Of a stretch of DNA of 64,000 nucleotides, positions 33,301 through 43,811 are shown piece by piece (the first letter of the stretch is position 1; the number at the start of each line of letters is the position of its first letter). Both the position numbers and the translations under genes were made by a program. Origin of the DNA: Adiantum capillus-veneris (taxonomy: Eukaryota > Streptophyta > Polypodiopsida > Polypodiales > Pteridaceae); contig CM043969.1 in assembly GCA_014529385.2 (NCBI GenBank), positions 28,223,946 to 28,287,945 of the forward strand, read 5' to 3'. The notes below the pieces were generated by a model. It ran no database searches. It was given only the letters and a program-made list of their open reading frames with translations, and was not told the origin of the DNA.

Positions 33301-34949
33301 AGCAAGTGGGGTCAATAAAAGCATCTGCAACTGTAGCGATAAAGAAGAGGCATTGAGCCTGTCGAGGCTTGGTGGGGCCTGATTTGGCGCTCGAGAGGGT
33401 GTGAGTGAGAGAGGGCCCGACTCATGAGGCCGAGCAAATTTTGCTGGTGAGGTGTGTGTGTGTGTATGTGTTTTTGTAGGCCTATTTGAGGCGTGCGGTA
33501 AGCGGCAATTTGGCAGCTTGTGTGGGCTACCAAGAGAAAGTCAAGAGGGTTGGTGCGCCACCTCATGCAAGTGTGTGTGTTTGTGAAAATGCCAAAAGTG
33601 GTGGGCCAGCAACGGGGCATGGTGATAGTGTGTGTGTGCTGCCAAAATGCCAAGGGATCCAAAAGCGTCAAAAAAGGGGGTGTGTATTTTTTTTTTCAAC
33701 CTTATTAACAAAAATCTCCTCTTAGAGGGTGTTTCCATACAAAGTATTGTGTGTGTTCATGAGAGTGTGGCAAGTGTCACACGGAGAGTGTAGCATGATA
33801 AAGTTCGAGATCAAAATTGCACTTCAAAAATTCTCACAATCCATAATCAAAATTCACTAGGCTTGCACGAATAGAACAAGTTTCGTATTCCTCCTTGATA
33901 TCATTCTTCATACGCAATAAAGATTATACAAAGCTCTTCCATTTATTGTCCATTTTGCTTCGATTTGATGATTCATACACATCAAAATGGATTGGAATGC
34001 ACAAGAAATTATGAGTTGAATTCAAATTTGAATCGATTTGTAATCAATTGGTAGATGCACACATGCTTCATTAATGCCCAGTTTTCTCACAATTAGAAAT
34101 TCAATCCCATGTATCAATCAATGCAATTTGAGTTACCCCTACCACTCTCCATAATTACGTAGACCAAATTGGCACAAAACATTGGCCAATTCAAACACGA
34201 ATTTTAATAATTGCAAATCAATTGCTCATATCTCAAAACCCTAATCATTCAAACCCCTTGGATTTGTCATTTTTGGTTTGCATGGCTACTCATGATTGAT
34301 TTTTGGGTACAATTAAGTACATAAATGAATGCAAGATTTCCATGTTCATCATTTCGATCAATCATTAGCATGGAAACACACAAAAATTCTTCACAATTGG
34401 GCATATTTGAGCAGTCTATCTCAACATTTGACCCAATTTGTGAACACCTCAAAATTTTGGCCAAATTAATCATCATAATTGGTAAAAATACCAATTATTC
34501 ATTCACCCGAGTAGGCATACACACCCAAATTTAGGCCAAAAATTTATGCAATTAATCCATCAATTTCACATTGAAATTCTCAAATTACACACTTGACCAA
34601 GCATAAGTGAATGCATGCATGCTCAATTTCTAAAAAATTAACACTATTTTGACCCAATCAAGCAATGCACACACTCAAAAATTAAGCACGAAAGATAAGT
34701 TTGGCTCAATTGGCAATGCATTTAGGCTTATACCTAATGATTGCACACACTTTTCATGCACATTCCATAATCAAAAACCATTTAGGTGCCCCATTTGACC
34801 ATCAATCATTGAGAATCAAGTGGCTTGGATAGGCACACAGACTCAATTTTGCCCCAATTTTTTTTGGCATTTGGGTTTATCCAATGATTGAATTAGCGTA
34901 GCATACACATCAGTTACATGATTGCATACTCATATACCATCAATTCCTT
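30318..34949 (-). other. Non-coding interior of LARD-A
   Basis: A minus-strand polypurine tract lies at 30318-30330. The next 4.6 kb is AT-rich, without ORFs resembling any protein. Three diverged repeats of about 125 bp start at about 31791, 31921 and 32042 (AGCTCA ... TATGAGCTAG ... ACAACTT ... AATGGCTCT). A GC-richer block with GT-rich words spans about 33010-33660. The stretch 33830-34940 is rich in AATT and CACACA words, similar in style to 12541-13984. Confidence 0.6.
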
Positions 34950-35235
34950 TGCCGGAGTCTTGGCGGCACCGTTGGAAGGCTTAAGCAATGCACTGGCCAA
35001 CCTCACGGCCCAAAACTCGACCATATCCCAGCCTCGCAGGCCTCCATCTCTCTGTTCCCCTCATCCATTCCGTTTTTTTCCTCTCTCCCTCTCTCTCGCT
35101 CCCATGCAGGTGGCCCAGCCATTTTCTCTCTCTATCTCCCTCATTTCCTACCAATGGCCGATCACACACACACACACTCTCTCTCTCCTCTCTCTAATAT
35201 TCTCTCTCTTACCCGCACCCCGTTGACCCTCAATA

Positions 35236-35268
<33 letters not shown>

Positions 35269-35736
35269 ACTGGCCACCCTCGGCCAGGCGCAAGCCTCGA
35301 GCACCCACCCCCCCTTCTCTCGCTTTCTCTCTCGCGCTCCCGCTACACCGAGCCCGTGGCCGCATGTGAACTCTCGCTCCCCCGTATTCTTATCCACACA
35401 CCCACCCCCTCTCACACTCCCTCCCTCGCTCTCCATGCAAGCCAGTAGATAGAAAATATTCCTTCTCTCTCTTCCCGACCCGCTTGCCTCACCCTCCCTC
35501 TCGGCCTCATTCTCCCTTTCTTGCCCTCTATCCCCACCCTCTCCCCCCCCCACACCATTGACTCACTCCCTCCTCTCTCCCCCTTGAGACACCATGCAAG
35601 ACACAGGATAATATCCCCCCCCCCCCCCTCCCCCCACGGTGGGCACCCGCCATATGAGATTCCTCTCTCTCTCCTATCCACACCACCTCATCCCCTTCTC
35701 TCCCTCTTGAACCTGTCACAGCCCGGAGGCCGCAGT

Positions 35737-35805
<69 letters not shown>

Positions 35806-35966
35806 TCAGCCCGAAGGCGCAACGCAAATTACGGGATGCTCTCCCTCTCCACACACTCTCTCTCTCTCTCACCCGCCTCATCCAATCCCTCCCTCACACT
35901 CTCTCTCTCTCCCCACTCATCCCCTTCCCTCCCTCGCGCTCTGCACACAACTCCAGCCCGCCCGAG

Positions 35967-36039
<73 letters not shown>

Positions 36040-36099
36040 CTTCGGCCTGTGAAGGCGCAGAATTCTCTCACACTCTCTCTCTATACACACACCACACAT

Positions 36100-36166
<67 letters not shown>

Positions 36167-36377
36167 ATCCCCCCCCAACCCCTCATCCTCGCGTAGCAAG
36201 CCGCCGTCAACAGAGCCAAAAAAAAATAAAAAAAATATATTATACACATAATAAGCTTGTTCCCACGCACGCTTGCACACACATACAAATACACACACAC
36301 ACACACACACACACACTCATGCATGCGCACCCACATCTATATATACACACACACATCCGCCCACATGCACACATACA

Positions 36378-36428
<51 letters not shown>

Positions 36429-37264
36429 TATATGCACCACAAATACAAAAAAAAAACCCGAAGGAGGTCTACGACTACGACATCGACAAAAAGAAGGAAG
36501 AACCCAAAGCACACACCGCCAACAATAAAAAGAGGAAATGTCCCAAAGGTATGCCCCAATCGACCCCGAGAAGAAGTACGCGCTACACCGACGCGCCGGC
36601 AACACACCATTCGCCGGCATTACGCAACCACGCCGCTATTTTCAGTAATTTGTAGGTTATGTTCATTATTTCTTTAGTTTTCACCCAAGCCATTGTAAAA
36701 TTCCCACTTTGTAAATTCCCTCTCTCTAGGTGATGGTTACAAAGGCCCACCTAGAGATTCTCATCTTTTAATAACCTCCCAAAATAAAGCAAGGGTCAAC
36801 CACACCGGGCCCACCACTTGCTTTGTCTCCCCAATTAGCTTACTCTAATCACACCAGGATTACCATAATCAAGACAGCCAACACCTATAAATTGGCAATG
36901 AGAGGTAACTATCTGGGAAAAGGGGGGGTAGGGGGGGGGCAGTTCATGAGAGGTCAGCACTTGGTAGAGTGTAGTGGGAAGAGTTGACACTATCACCATC
37001 ACGGGGAGGGGGCTTGTGTGTTGGGTTTGCCTTGGGAATTGCACCATGCGAAGGGAGCCACGTCCATATCTCGACTCCAATGGTCGATGCACACACGTAT
37101 ACATGCTCTTGGTAGCAAGCTTCACAATCATTGAGTCGTCTTAGAGAGCGCACCAAGTAGTTTACACCATCTTTTCTCCCTACCTCTCTATCACCACGGC
37201 GTGCCATTTGTAAATACTACAGAAATAGTTCTCCCTCACACCCCCGAGGGTTTTCATCATGTGT

Positions 37265-37314
<50 letters not shown>

Positions 37315-37474
37315 GTGTAAGTTCGCGGTATTCTTATCATCGTGGTCTGCGTCCTAGCCGCTAAAAGCTAGGTGGTGCCCCCTGTTTGCTTTACTGTGAT
37401 AGGCTCGAGGCGCGCCATTCGGTCCCCGGTGTTTTAGAGGCCGTCGGGGTTCGGGGTTCGCTTTGCTCCCGTCA
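34950..37474 (+). repeat. 5' LTR of Gypsy-2
   Basis: About 2,525 bp, TGCCGGAGTCTTGG ... CTCCCGTCA. It holds a 30-base C run (35237-35266), long (CT)n tracts (about 35740-35802, 35970-36034, 37267-37309), (CA)n tracts (about 36102-36164, 36290-36315, 36379-36424) and a TATA-like TATAAATT at 36886. Long apparent ORFs here are translations of these simple repeats. Confidence 0.9.
36886..36893 (+). promoter_or_regulatory. Candidate TATA box in the Gypsy-2 5' LTR
   Basis: TATAAATT within CCAACACCTATAAATTGGCA, about 590 bp before the LTR end. It is conserved in the 3' LTR at 46148. Transcription would start shortly downstream, leaving about 560 bp of R-U5. Confidence 0.5.
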
Positions 37475-37496
37475 TTTGGTGCCCCCACTGAGGAGG
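37475..37496 (+). other. Primer binding site region of Gypsy-2
   Basis: TTTGGTGCCCCCACTGAGG follows the LTR end. The same block type occurs in Gypsy-1 (28273) and Gypsy-5 (62538) and resembles the GGCGCC-containing primer region of plant Tat elements. Confidence 0.7.
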
Positions 37497-38052
37497 GATT
37501 TCTAAGACCCTTCAGTTTACAATGCTGAAAGTGATGCGCACTATCAATTATGGATGAATGGCTGAAGGAATTCTCTAACTAGAGGACGGAAGAAGAGGAG
37601 ATGAAGGAGGCACTAGCCGCCTTCATTGAAGTACTACTGCCATGCTGCAGTGTCGTCAGTATTCAAGAGGTAAATTCTCCAACTCGTGTTGCTCGTTCTA
37701 ACCACAAATTGGGAGCATCAGGTGGGAGGTCAATGAAGTGTCATCACTGTTGTCAACCAAGACACACTGTCAATGAGTTCCAGCAACAAAGGCAGTGAAA
37801 GGGCTGAAATCGTCTACATCGACATTCATCGCGAAGAAGTCAGTCACATCAAAGAAGGGAAGAAAACGGTGAGGCCTCTTTTCCCTAAAGAAACTGCAGT
37901 CAAAGTTATAACCTTTACTCCAAAGTGGCCTAAAGAGGTTGCTTGAGCCAAAGGTAAGGAGAAGTTAAGCTAGTCTGGAAATACATGACCCCGAAGGGAG
38001 AAGCATCCGGCCAAGCAAGTGCTTCAGCTCAGAAAGCCGGGTTGTACCCAGC
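37497..38052 (+). other. Gypsy-2 leader
   Basis: Leader sequence before the first pre-gag ORF. One short frame includes CHHCCQPRHTVNEF at 37739-37780, a CX2CX4HX4F pattern like a zinc knuckle lacking its last Cys. No start or length supports a real gene. Confidence 0.4.
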
Positions 38053-38514
38053 TTGCCAAAGAGGAAGTCATCCAAAGCTAAGCGGCGGAAGGTCACCTAC
38101 CGATTTGCACGACGCATGCGAGTGCTACCAATCCACTTCGACAATCCTGAAGAAGAAGTGGTAAGAAGATTCCCATGTCCTAGGGAAGAGTGTCTCGGCT
38201 ACTGCTCTCGCTGGTTTGGAAGACGGGTAGAGGATCTTCCTCCTATCCCTGTACAACTTATCCTGAAGAAGCTCTCTACCACGGGTGAAACCCAGTGGGT
38301 TGGGGACGAATTGCAACTGAATGGAGTAGAATTCATGCAACACGCCAACTACGGAAATTACCTGCAATTGCTACTAGCCAAGAGGCTGGGAGTGGTCAGA
38401 CGCATCGCCATCACCCCGTACGTGCTGAGCGACGAAGGAAAGGTAGAGCCCATGAAAGGCGATGACCTCTTGCGGATGTGCCGACTCATCAACACTGGCA
38501 CGGTAAGAGTATAA
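38053..38514 (+). CDS. Unrecognised pre-gag ORF (Gypsy-2)
   Basis: The frame is open from about 37969 to a stop at 38512-38514. It has no ATG until MRVLPIHFDNPEEE near 38116. A neighbouring frame offers MTPKGEASGQASASAQ near 37985, so a frameshift may have split the start. The visible protein is basic at its N-terminus (KRKSSKAKRRK), has a Cys pair in CPREECLGYC, and a mixed alpha/beta-looking C-terminal half ending INTGTVRV. GTAAGA and GTAAGT words at its end could be splice donors. I recognise no family. Confidence 0.5.
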   Translation: MPKRKSSKAKRRKVTYRFARRMRVLPIHFDNPEEEVVRRFPCPREECLGYCSRWFGRRVEDLPPIPVQLILKKLSTTGETQWVGDELQLNGVEFMQHANYGNYLQLLLAKRLGVVRRIAITPYVLSDEGKVEPMKGDDLLRMCRLINTGTVRV

Positions 38515-38536
38515 GTAAGTATTCCACCCTCTGTGC

Positions 38537-38752
38537 ATGATGGAAAACGGGTTGACGGCATTCCCGTCCAGATTCCTGCAGCATATGCATATGAATATCT
38601 ATGTAGATAGGAAAGTTTTCTACCAACAGAAGATCGTATACCTATTCGGTGCGGCGGTACTAGGAGAAATCCTCAATTCCCCAAACCCTATCATTCTCCC
38701 CATATTGGATTACCATAATTCCTTTAATGTTTCTATCTTTATCCTGTTTTAA
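38537..38752 (+). CDS. Conserved small pre-gag ORF (Gypsy-2 copy)
   Basis: An ATG-started ORF of 71 codons sits 22 bases after the previous ORF and 103 bases before the gag ATG. It aligns without gaps to the ORF at 63285-63503 in Gypsy-5: about 29 of 68 positions are identical by eye. Shared blocks include the QQ-I-V core with a following FG, L-EIL, P-PI--P, and NSF-V near the end. The pattern of alternating hydrophobics suggests beta strands and the C-terminus is hydrophobic (FNVSIFILF). Identity far exceeds that of the surrounding leader DNA, implying selection on protein. Function unknown. Confidence 0.75.
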   Translation: MMENGLTAFPSRFLQHMHMNIYVDRKVFYQQKIVYLFGAAVLGEILNSPNPIILPILDYHNSFNVSIFILF

Positions 38753-38855
38753 CCTATCCACCCAACCCTGTAAAAAGCCACTATGAGCCGCTACTGTTGT
38801 TAATGTAGTAATCTATTTATAAAAAAAAAGGTTTGTAATTTTCTGAGTCATTACC

Positions 38856-39787
38856 ATGGCAAGTGTTTCTTTCCCCACAATCAGTGGTTTGGAAAGAAGG
38901 GAGAAGATCTCACCACCGACTTTTTGGATGATTTCGACATTGCTTGTGTCGTCTCCAACAAAGATGACAACGCTTCACGACTTATAATTTTTCCTCTACT
39001 GATGAAAGTAGAGGCCAAGTCCTGGCATAATGCATTGCCCCATGCTACCAAGAATGCATGGGATGTGTTAAGGGCTGCTTTTGTAAAGAGGTTTTGTGGA
39101 GGCACAACCTCGGAGAAGCTATGGCAGCTACTGACGGAATTGAAGCAGGGAGGTCTGCTAGAGTATGCCACCTACGAGGCCAAATTTGTGGAATTATGGG
39201 AGAGATGGGTTGCCTCACTGGAGGAAGGCGAAGGAGCACCTAATTTCCTAAAGAAGGACTGTTTCATTGTTGTTGGTCTATGGTCGCTGCTTAGAGAGAA
39301 GGTGAAGGGCAGGTTTCCTACAACATATGAGTTGGCAGTCGAAGTAGCCCGCCTTAAAGACAAGAAGCTGCGCATGCAAGCAAGAGTAAATGAGTCAGAG
39401 GAAACAAGCTCGGCCCGACTAACCCCAGTGACTGCAACAGCCAGTCATAGAGCCCAACCGGAAGAGGCATCAGAAGAGCAGCAAGACTTGCTGAGTCGCA
39501 TCACCACCCAGCTAGAGAGTTTATCTGTGCATCTGGTGCAGCAAGGACATGCACCTGTCAGGAATCCAGAACAAGAAAGAGGACAACGAAGGCAGAACCA
39601 AGAGTACCAGTGTTACAATTGTGAGGAAGACGGCCATGGAATGTACTACTGCCCACACCCAAGGAGGCATAATTTCAATAGAGGGGGGAGACAGAATCAG
39701 GTCTCTCCGCCAAGAGCAATACCACCACCACCTAGGCAACCAGGGCCGATCCCACCGGTCCAAATCCTTCAACCACCTGTACAATAG
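38856..39787 (+). pseudogene. Gypsy-2 gag
   Basis: The ATG at 38856 starts MASVSFPTIS; a one-base shift near 38887 leads into the main frame with KKGEDLTTDFLDDF. Retrotransposon gag blocks follow: AKSWHNALPHATKNAWDVL, AAFVKRF, LLEYATYEAKFVELW. A zinc knuckle CYNCEEDGHGMYYC lies at 39612-39653, then a Pro-rich tail. A TAG at 39785 stands where Gln fits (VQ-stop-QPPPQPL). After it the frame stays open in a Lys/Glu-rich linker to 40042. Confidence 0.88.
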
Positions 39788-39835
39788 CAACCACCACCCC
39801 AACCTCTCATTCCACCACTACCTCCACCACCTGCT

Positions 39836-40638
39836 GTGAACCAAACGGTGAGTGTTATTAGCTTGGAGGCTAAAGGGAAGGCAAAGGTAGAAGAATCAGT
39901 TCGAGAGAAGCACAAAGGGAAAGTGAAGGTAGAAGAAGTGGATGCTATGGGAGTAAAGCATGCCAGGCACGAGGAAGCCTCTCAAAGAGAAGAGAAGATA
40001 AAAGGGAAGGCCGAGTCTAGCAAGCAAGTAGCTAAACCGTGACGGAAGATAGACATCATGGACTTCTCACTAGGTGAGTATGCAAAACCCTATGACTTAG
40101 TTCAGGATGTGTTAATGCAGGGCCCAAAGATAACTGGCCCCAATTACTCCACCTTGCACCAAGAATGAGGAGGAAATGGACAAAAATGGTGAGTACTAGG
40201 AAATCAAGACCCAGGATAGCTGGGGCTATCTCTGGAAGGGATCTCGACGACATCCTACCGACCATGGATGCTCACATCAAGGGGCAACGAATCTCAAACG
40301 TCTACATAGATGGTGGTGCATAAATATGCATCATGAGTGAAAAGATGATGCACCATCTAGGTCTAGAGGTAAGTAGGCCGGCACCCTGCCGAGCCAAGAT
40401 GGCAAACAATGTAAGAGTGAAATGCATGGGCATTGTAAATGTGGTCAAAGTAAAAGCATTCAATACAGAAGAGGTAGACATCTTCATCATGCCACACAAA
40501 GGGGAGGGCTACCCCATCATTCTTGGGAGGCCTTGGCTTATGGCTATGGAAGTTAAACAAAATTGGAGCACCGGAATGATGCAGATGAAGGACGCTAAAG
40601 GGAAGTCCATATTCTATGACATGAGGACTGGAAAGTAG
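39836..40638 (+). pseudogene. Gypsy-2 linker and aspartic protease
   Basis: A Lys/Glu-rich linker (39836-40042) is followed by DLVQDVLMQGPKIT and, after a one-base shift near 40135, a protease frame: MDAHIKGQRISNVYIDGGA with a TAA at 40321, then ICIMSEKMMHHLGL, and the flap/late block YPIILGRPWLMAM. IDGGA replaces the more common DTG/DSG motif, as in many plant Tat/Athila elements. The product would cleave the polyprotein. Confidence 0.8.
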
Positions 40639-40644
40639 TGCAAC

Positions 40645-41560
40645 ATGATCTTGGAGGCTTCAGAAGATGAGTCCACCAACGACTATTCATTTACCTCAGG
40701 AGAAGAGACAACCACCAGCGACGGAAGTGACAATAGCATCGAGGTAATGGGGGTCATTCTTAAAGACCCAAAAAGATTGACACAATCTGAAACACCCCTG
40801 ACAAACCAAGAGGAATCACCAGGTACGCAGTCCTTGGAGGATGCAGGTAAGTTACAAAAAATGCTCTCAAATGAGTTAACAAATGAAGAAAGGAAGGAGT
40901 ATGTCTCCATGCTAGGTAACTTCACTACTTTGTTCATTGATGGCTATGATAAGATCACAGGGATTACAATAGTGCAACATCACATAAAACTCAAGGAAGG
41001 CAGTAAACCCGTAGTACAAAAGCTCAGAACACTTGGAGTAATCCAACAAGAGGCACTACTTAAAGAAGTGAGAAGTTTGCTACAAGCAGGTTTCATCTAC
41101 CCTGTCGAAAACTCAGAATGGGTCTCCCCAGTAGTAGTCACACCAAAAAAAAATGGTAAGTGGAGAGTCTGCGTAGATAATAAACCTCTCAATGCAGCCA
41201 TGAAAAGGGATCACCTTCCCCTCCCATTCCAGTATGAAATTCTCAATGAAGTGGCGGGTCACGAATGATACACAGTGTGCGATGACTACTCAGGATACTT
41301 TCAGAATAGCATTGCGGAAGAAGATTAGAAGAAGACAACCTTCATCACACCTTGGGGATGCTTTGCTTACAGAGTGATGCCGTTTGGCCTCACTAACACC
41401 CCAGCCACATTTCAGTGCTATGTGACCTTTGTTTTCCAACCCTACTTTGGAACATCAATACGGGTTTTCATAGATGATTTTTGCATCTATAGTTCATGAA
41501 CCCTTCATTTAAGCAAAGTCTATGATGGCTTAACCAAGCTGCAAACCTTGGGTGGCTAGC
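40645..41560 (+). pseudogene. Gypsy-2 reverse transcriptase
   Basis: RT blocks in order: FIYPVENSEWVSPVVVTPKK, WRVCVDNKPLNAA, then a TGA, YTVCDDYSGYFQ, TAG, KKTTFITPWGCFAY, MPFGLTNTPATFQ and the catalytic RVFIDDFCIYS. Stops at 41266, 41326, 41498 and 41558 all occupy positions where Arg (CGA) or Gln (CAG) is expected. The single frame otherwise runs unbroken into RNase H. Confidence 0.9.
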
Positions 41561-41565
41561 TCAAC

Positions 41566-42741
41566 GTGGATAAGTGTCACATCGTTGAAAGCAAAGTCAC
41601 TCTCATTGGCCATGTAATTTCAGCAAAAAGGATTGAGGCTAACCCTAGCAAGATCCAGGCCTTGGTATCTTTGTCGTCACCCACCACCACTAAGCAGCTG
41701 GTTTCTTTCCTTCAGAAGGTAAGATACTTAAGCAGGTTCATTCACTTGCTATCTCAAGTGGTCCTTCCCCTACAACAACTCACCCAGAGGGATGTCTTCT
41801 CATGGAGTGAAGAGAATGAGCAGCAATTTACTGAGGTAAAACAAATCCTAGCTAAGCTTCCTACTATTTCACCTCCTAAGTGGGATGAGCCATTTTATGT
41901 GAACCCTAGTGTAGGATGTGATACACTCGGAGCCGTGCTAATGCAAAAGGACCCCCAAACTTCTTTCATGCGTCCTATTTACTTCTCTAGTCGTGTCATG
42001 ACCCCGTCAAAAAAAGGATTTACCGAAGTTGAACACATGGTTCTGGCACTAATGTTTGCCACCACAAAGTTCCGCTCCTATCTCCTGCCTAGACCCTTTG
42101 TTATCCTGACAATGGAAGAGGTTTTACCATATGTAATGCGACACATGGATGTCTCATCTAGGATCTCAAAGTGGTTAATTAGATTACAAGAGTTTGACTA
42201 CACTATGCAAGTAGAAAACTCCACCGGGGCTAGTTTAACGGGAATTCTCACTCATCGTCGCCATTATGAGAAGAAGCTGAAGGTCAACACGGAAGGGAAG
42301 AAAGAAACACCAATGGTAGAGATTCCTAGGCTGGAAAGAGCTCACTCTCTTTTCTTTGATGGAGCATATAAGAGAACAATGGACCAGTCTGCAGTAGGCA
42401 TAGTCATTTTCAACGAGCAACAAGAAAGAGTATTCTCCATCGGGCATTTATTACACTCCCACTCCAACAATGAAGCAGAGTATGTAGCCCTAATTCTTGG
42501 GTTGGAACAATGTATTTCACAAGGAATTCAACGCCTAAATATGTTTGGCGATGCTTTGCTTTTGATAAGGCAGATAAATGGCACCTGGGTTTGTAAGAAT
42601 CAGGTTTTACTTGGTCAACTACGCCAAGTTAAGGATCTTCTAAGGAAGTTTGAAGCAGTGAAACTATTTCATGTCCCCAGAGCAGAAAATCAGGAGGCAG
42701 ATGCTCTAGCCAAAGAAAGAATACAAGACGTTCCCATATGA
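41566..42741 (+). CDS. Gypsy-2 RT connection, RNase H and second (archaeal-type) RNase H
   Basis: A 391-codon open frame. Its first half has the RT thumb (LIGHVISAKRIEANPSKIQA), the standard Gypsy RNase H entry (PFYVNPSVGCDTLGAVLMQ) and RPIYFSSRVM. From about 42350 a second RNase H domain begins: FFDGAYKR (Asp), NNEAEYVAL (Glu), FGDALLLIRQI (Asp) and NQEADALAKE (Asp), the complete catalytic set. The second domain is a Tat-lineage trait. A TGA ends the frame at 42739 just before the integrase, in the same frame. Confidence 0.9.
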   Translation: MDKCHIVESKVTLIGHVISAKRIEANPSKIQALVSLSSPTTTKQLVSFLQKVRYLSRFIHLLSQVVLPLQQLTQRDVFSWSEENEQQFTEVKQILAKLPTISPPKWDEPFYVNPSVGCDTLGAVLMQKDPQTSFMRPIYFSSRVMTPSKKGFTEVEHMVLALMFATTKFRSYLLPRPFVILTMEEVLPYVMRHMDVSSRISKWLIRLQEFDYTMQVENSTGASLTGILTHRRHYEKKLKVNTEGKKETPMVEIPRLERAHSLFFDGAYKRTMDQSAVGIVIFNEQQERVFSIGHLLHSHSNNEAEYVALILGLEQCISQGIQRLNMFGDALLLIRQINGTWVCKNQVLLGQLRQVKDLLRKFEAVKLFHVPRAENQEADALAKERIQDVPI

Positions 42742-42750
42742 GCAATCAAT

Positions 42751-43811
42751 ATGAAGCTACCCATCTTTCAAGGTAGTGATGCTATGCCTGATGTCGTCAG
42801 CTTTTTAGATACAGGAGAATGTTCGGAAGGATACACCAAAGGCCAGAAACAGTGGCTGGCTAGGAAGGCTACTAGGTACCGCCTTGTAAACGACCACTTG
42901 TATTGTAAGGGCAAGGATCAAATTCTCAGGCGGGTACCAACCTCAAGCTGCCATGATGGCATCTGCGGTGGTCGTTTTGCTCTAGATATCACCAGTAGGA
43001 AGATTCTACAAGCAGGATACTTTTGGCCTAGTTTGAACAGGGATGTACACCATTGGTGTAAAACATGCAAGGCCTGTCAAGTGGCCAGTGATCGCACATT
43101 AACCTACGAGCCACAAACTCCTATCATTTCATATGGTCCATTTGATAAATGGGGAATAGATGCAATCGGTCCTTTACCAAGGGCCCAATCAGGTAAACTG
43201 TATATCATAGTGGGTGTAGACTACATGACTCGATGGGCAGAAGCAACAACCACCAACCGCATTACAACCCAAGAGGTAGCAAAGTTCATTTTTGAGCATA
43301 TCTGTTGCCGTTTTGGCACTCCTCTTGAGATAATATCAGATAGAGGACCAGGATTCAGAGGTGATTTGGTGGGAGAACTGGTGACGAAGTTAGGCAACGC
43401 CAACATTCCACGCCATACTATCCACAATGCAATGGTCTGGTAGAGAAGGTAAACGGAATGATTTGAAAAATCATCACAAAGCAGGTGAACAATCACACAG
43501 GGGACTGTGATAAACATCTCACGGCAGCTCTTTGGGCCTACCGAACAATGTTCCGAACATCACTAGGTTTCACCCCTTTCCATCTAGTTTGTGGGAAGGA
43601 GGCAATTCTACCCATTGAGGTATAGATAGCCAGCTTACGAGTTTTGGCTAGCCAGATACATCGTCCAATTGTAAATCTCTGAAACCACATCTTGGATCTG
43701 GAGACACTCCAACTAGATAGGGAAGAAGCAATCAATCACTATGCAGCGCAGGCAGAACGACGCCGGCTCACTTTCAATTAAGGGCTTAAAGAAAAGGGAC
43801 TGGAAAAAGGT
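42751..43811 (+). pseudogene. Gypsy-2 integrase core
   Basis: 230 open codons: a zinc-binding region (SRKILQAGYFWPSLNRDVHH, WCKTCKACQ), KWGIDAIGPLP (first Asp) and EIISDRGPGFRG (second Asp). A one-base shift near 43412 then moves YPQCNGLVEKVNGM (Glu) to another frame. LWAYRTMFRTSLGFTPFHLV follows, with stops at about 43624, 43680 and 43780. Confidence 0.88.

Noticed and set aside
33312-33671. 119-codon minus-strand frame with His/Thr-rich stretches
   Set aside because: Comes from GT-rich DNA; low complexity.
35521-36655. Long open frames of over 300 codons in the Gypsy-2 5' LTR
   Set aside because: They are translations of CT, CA and C repeats (Ser-Leu, His-Thr, Pro runs) and exist in several frames on both strands.
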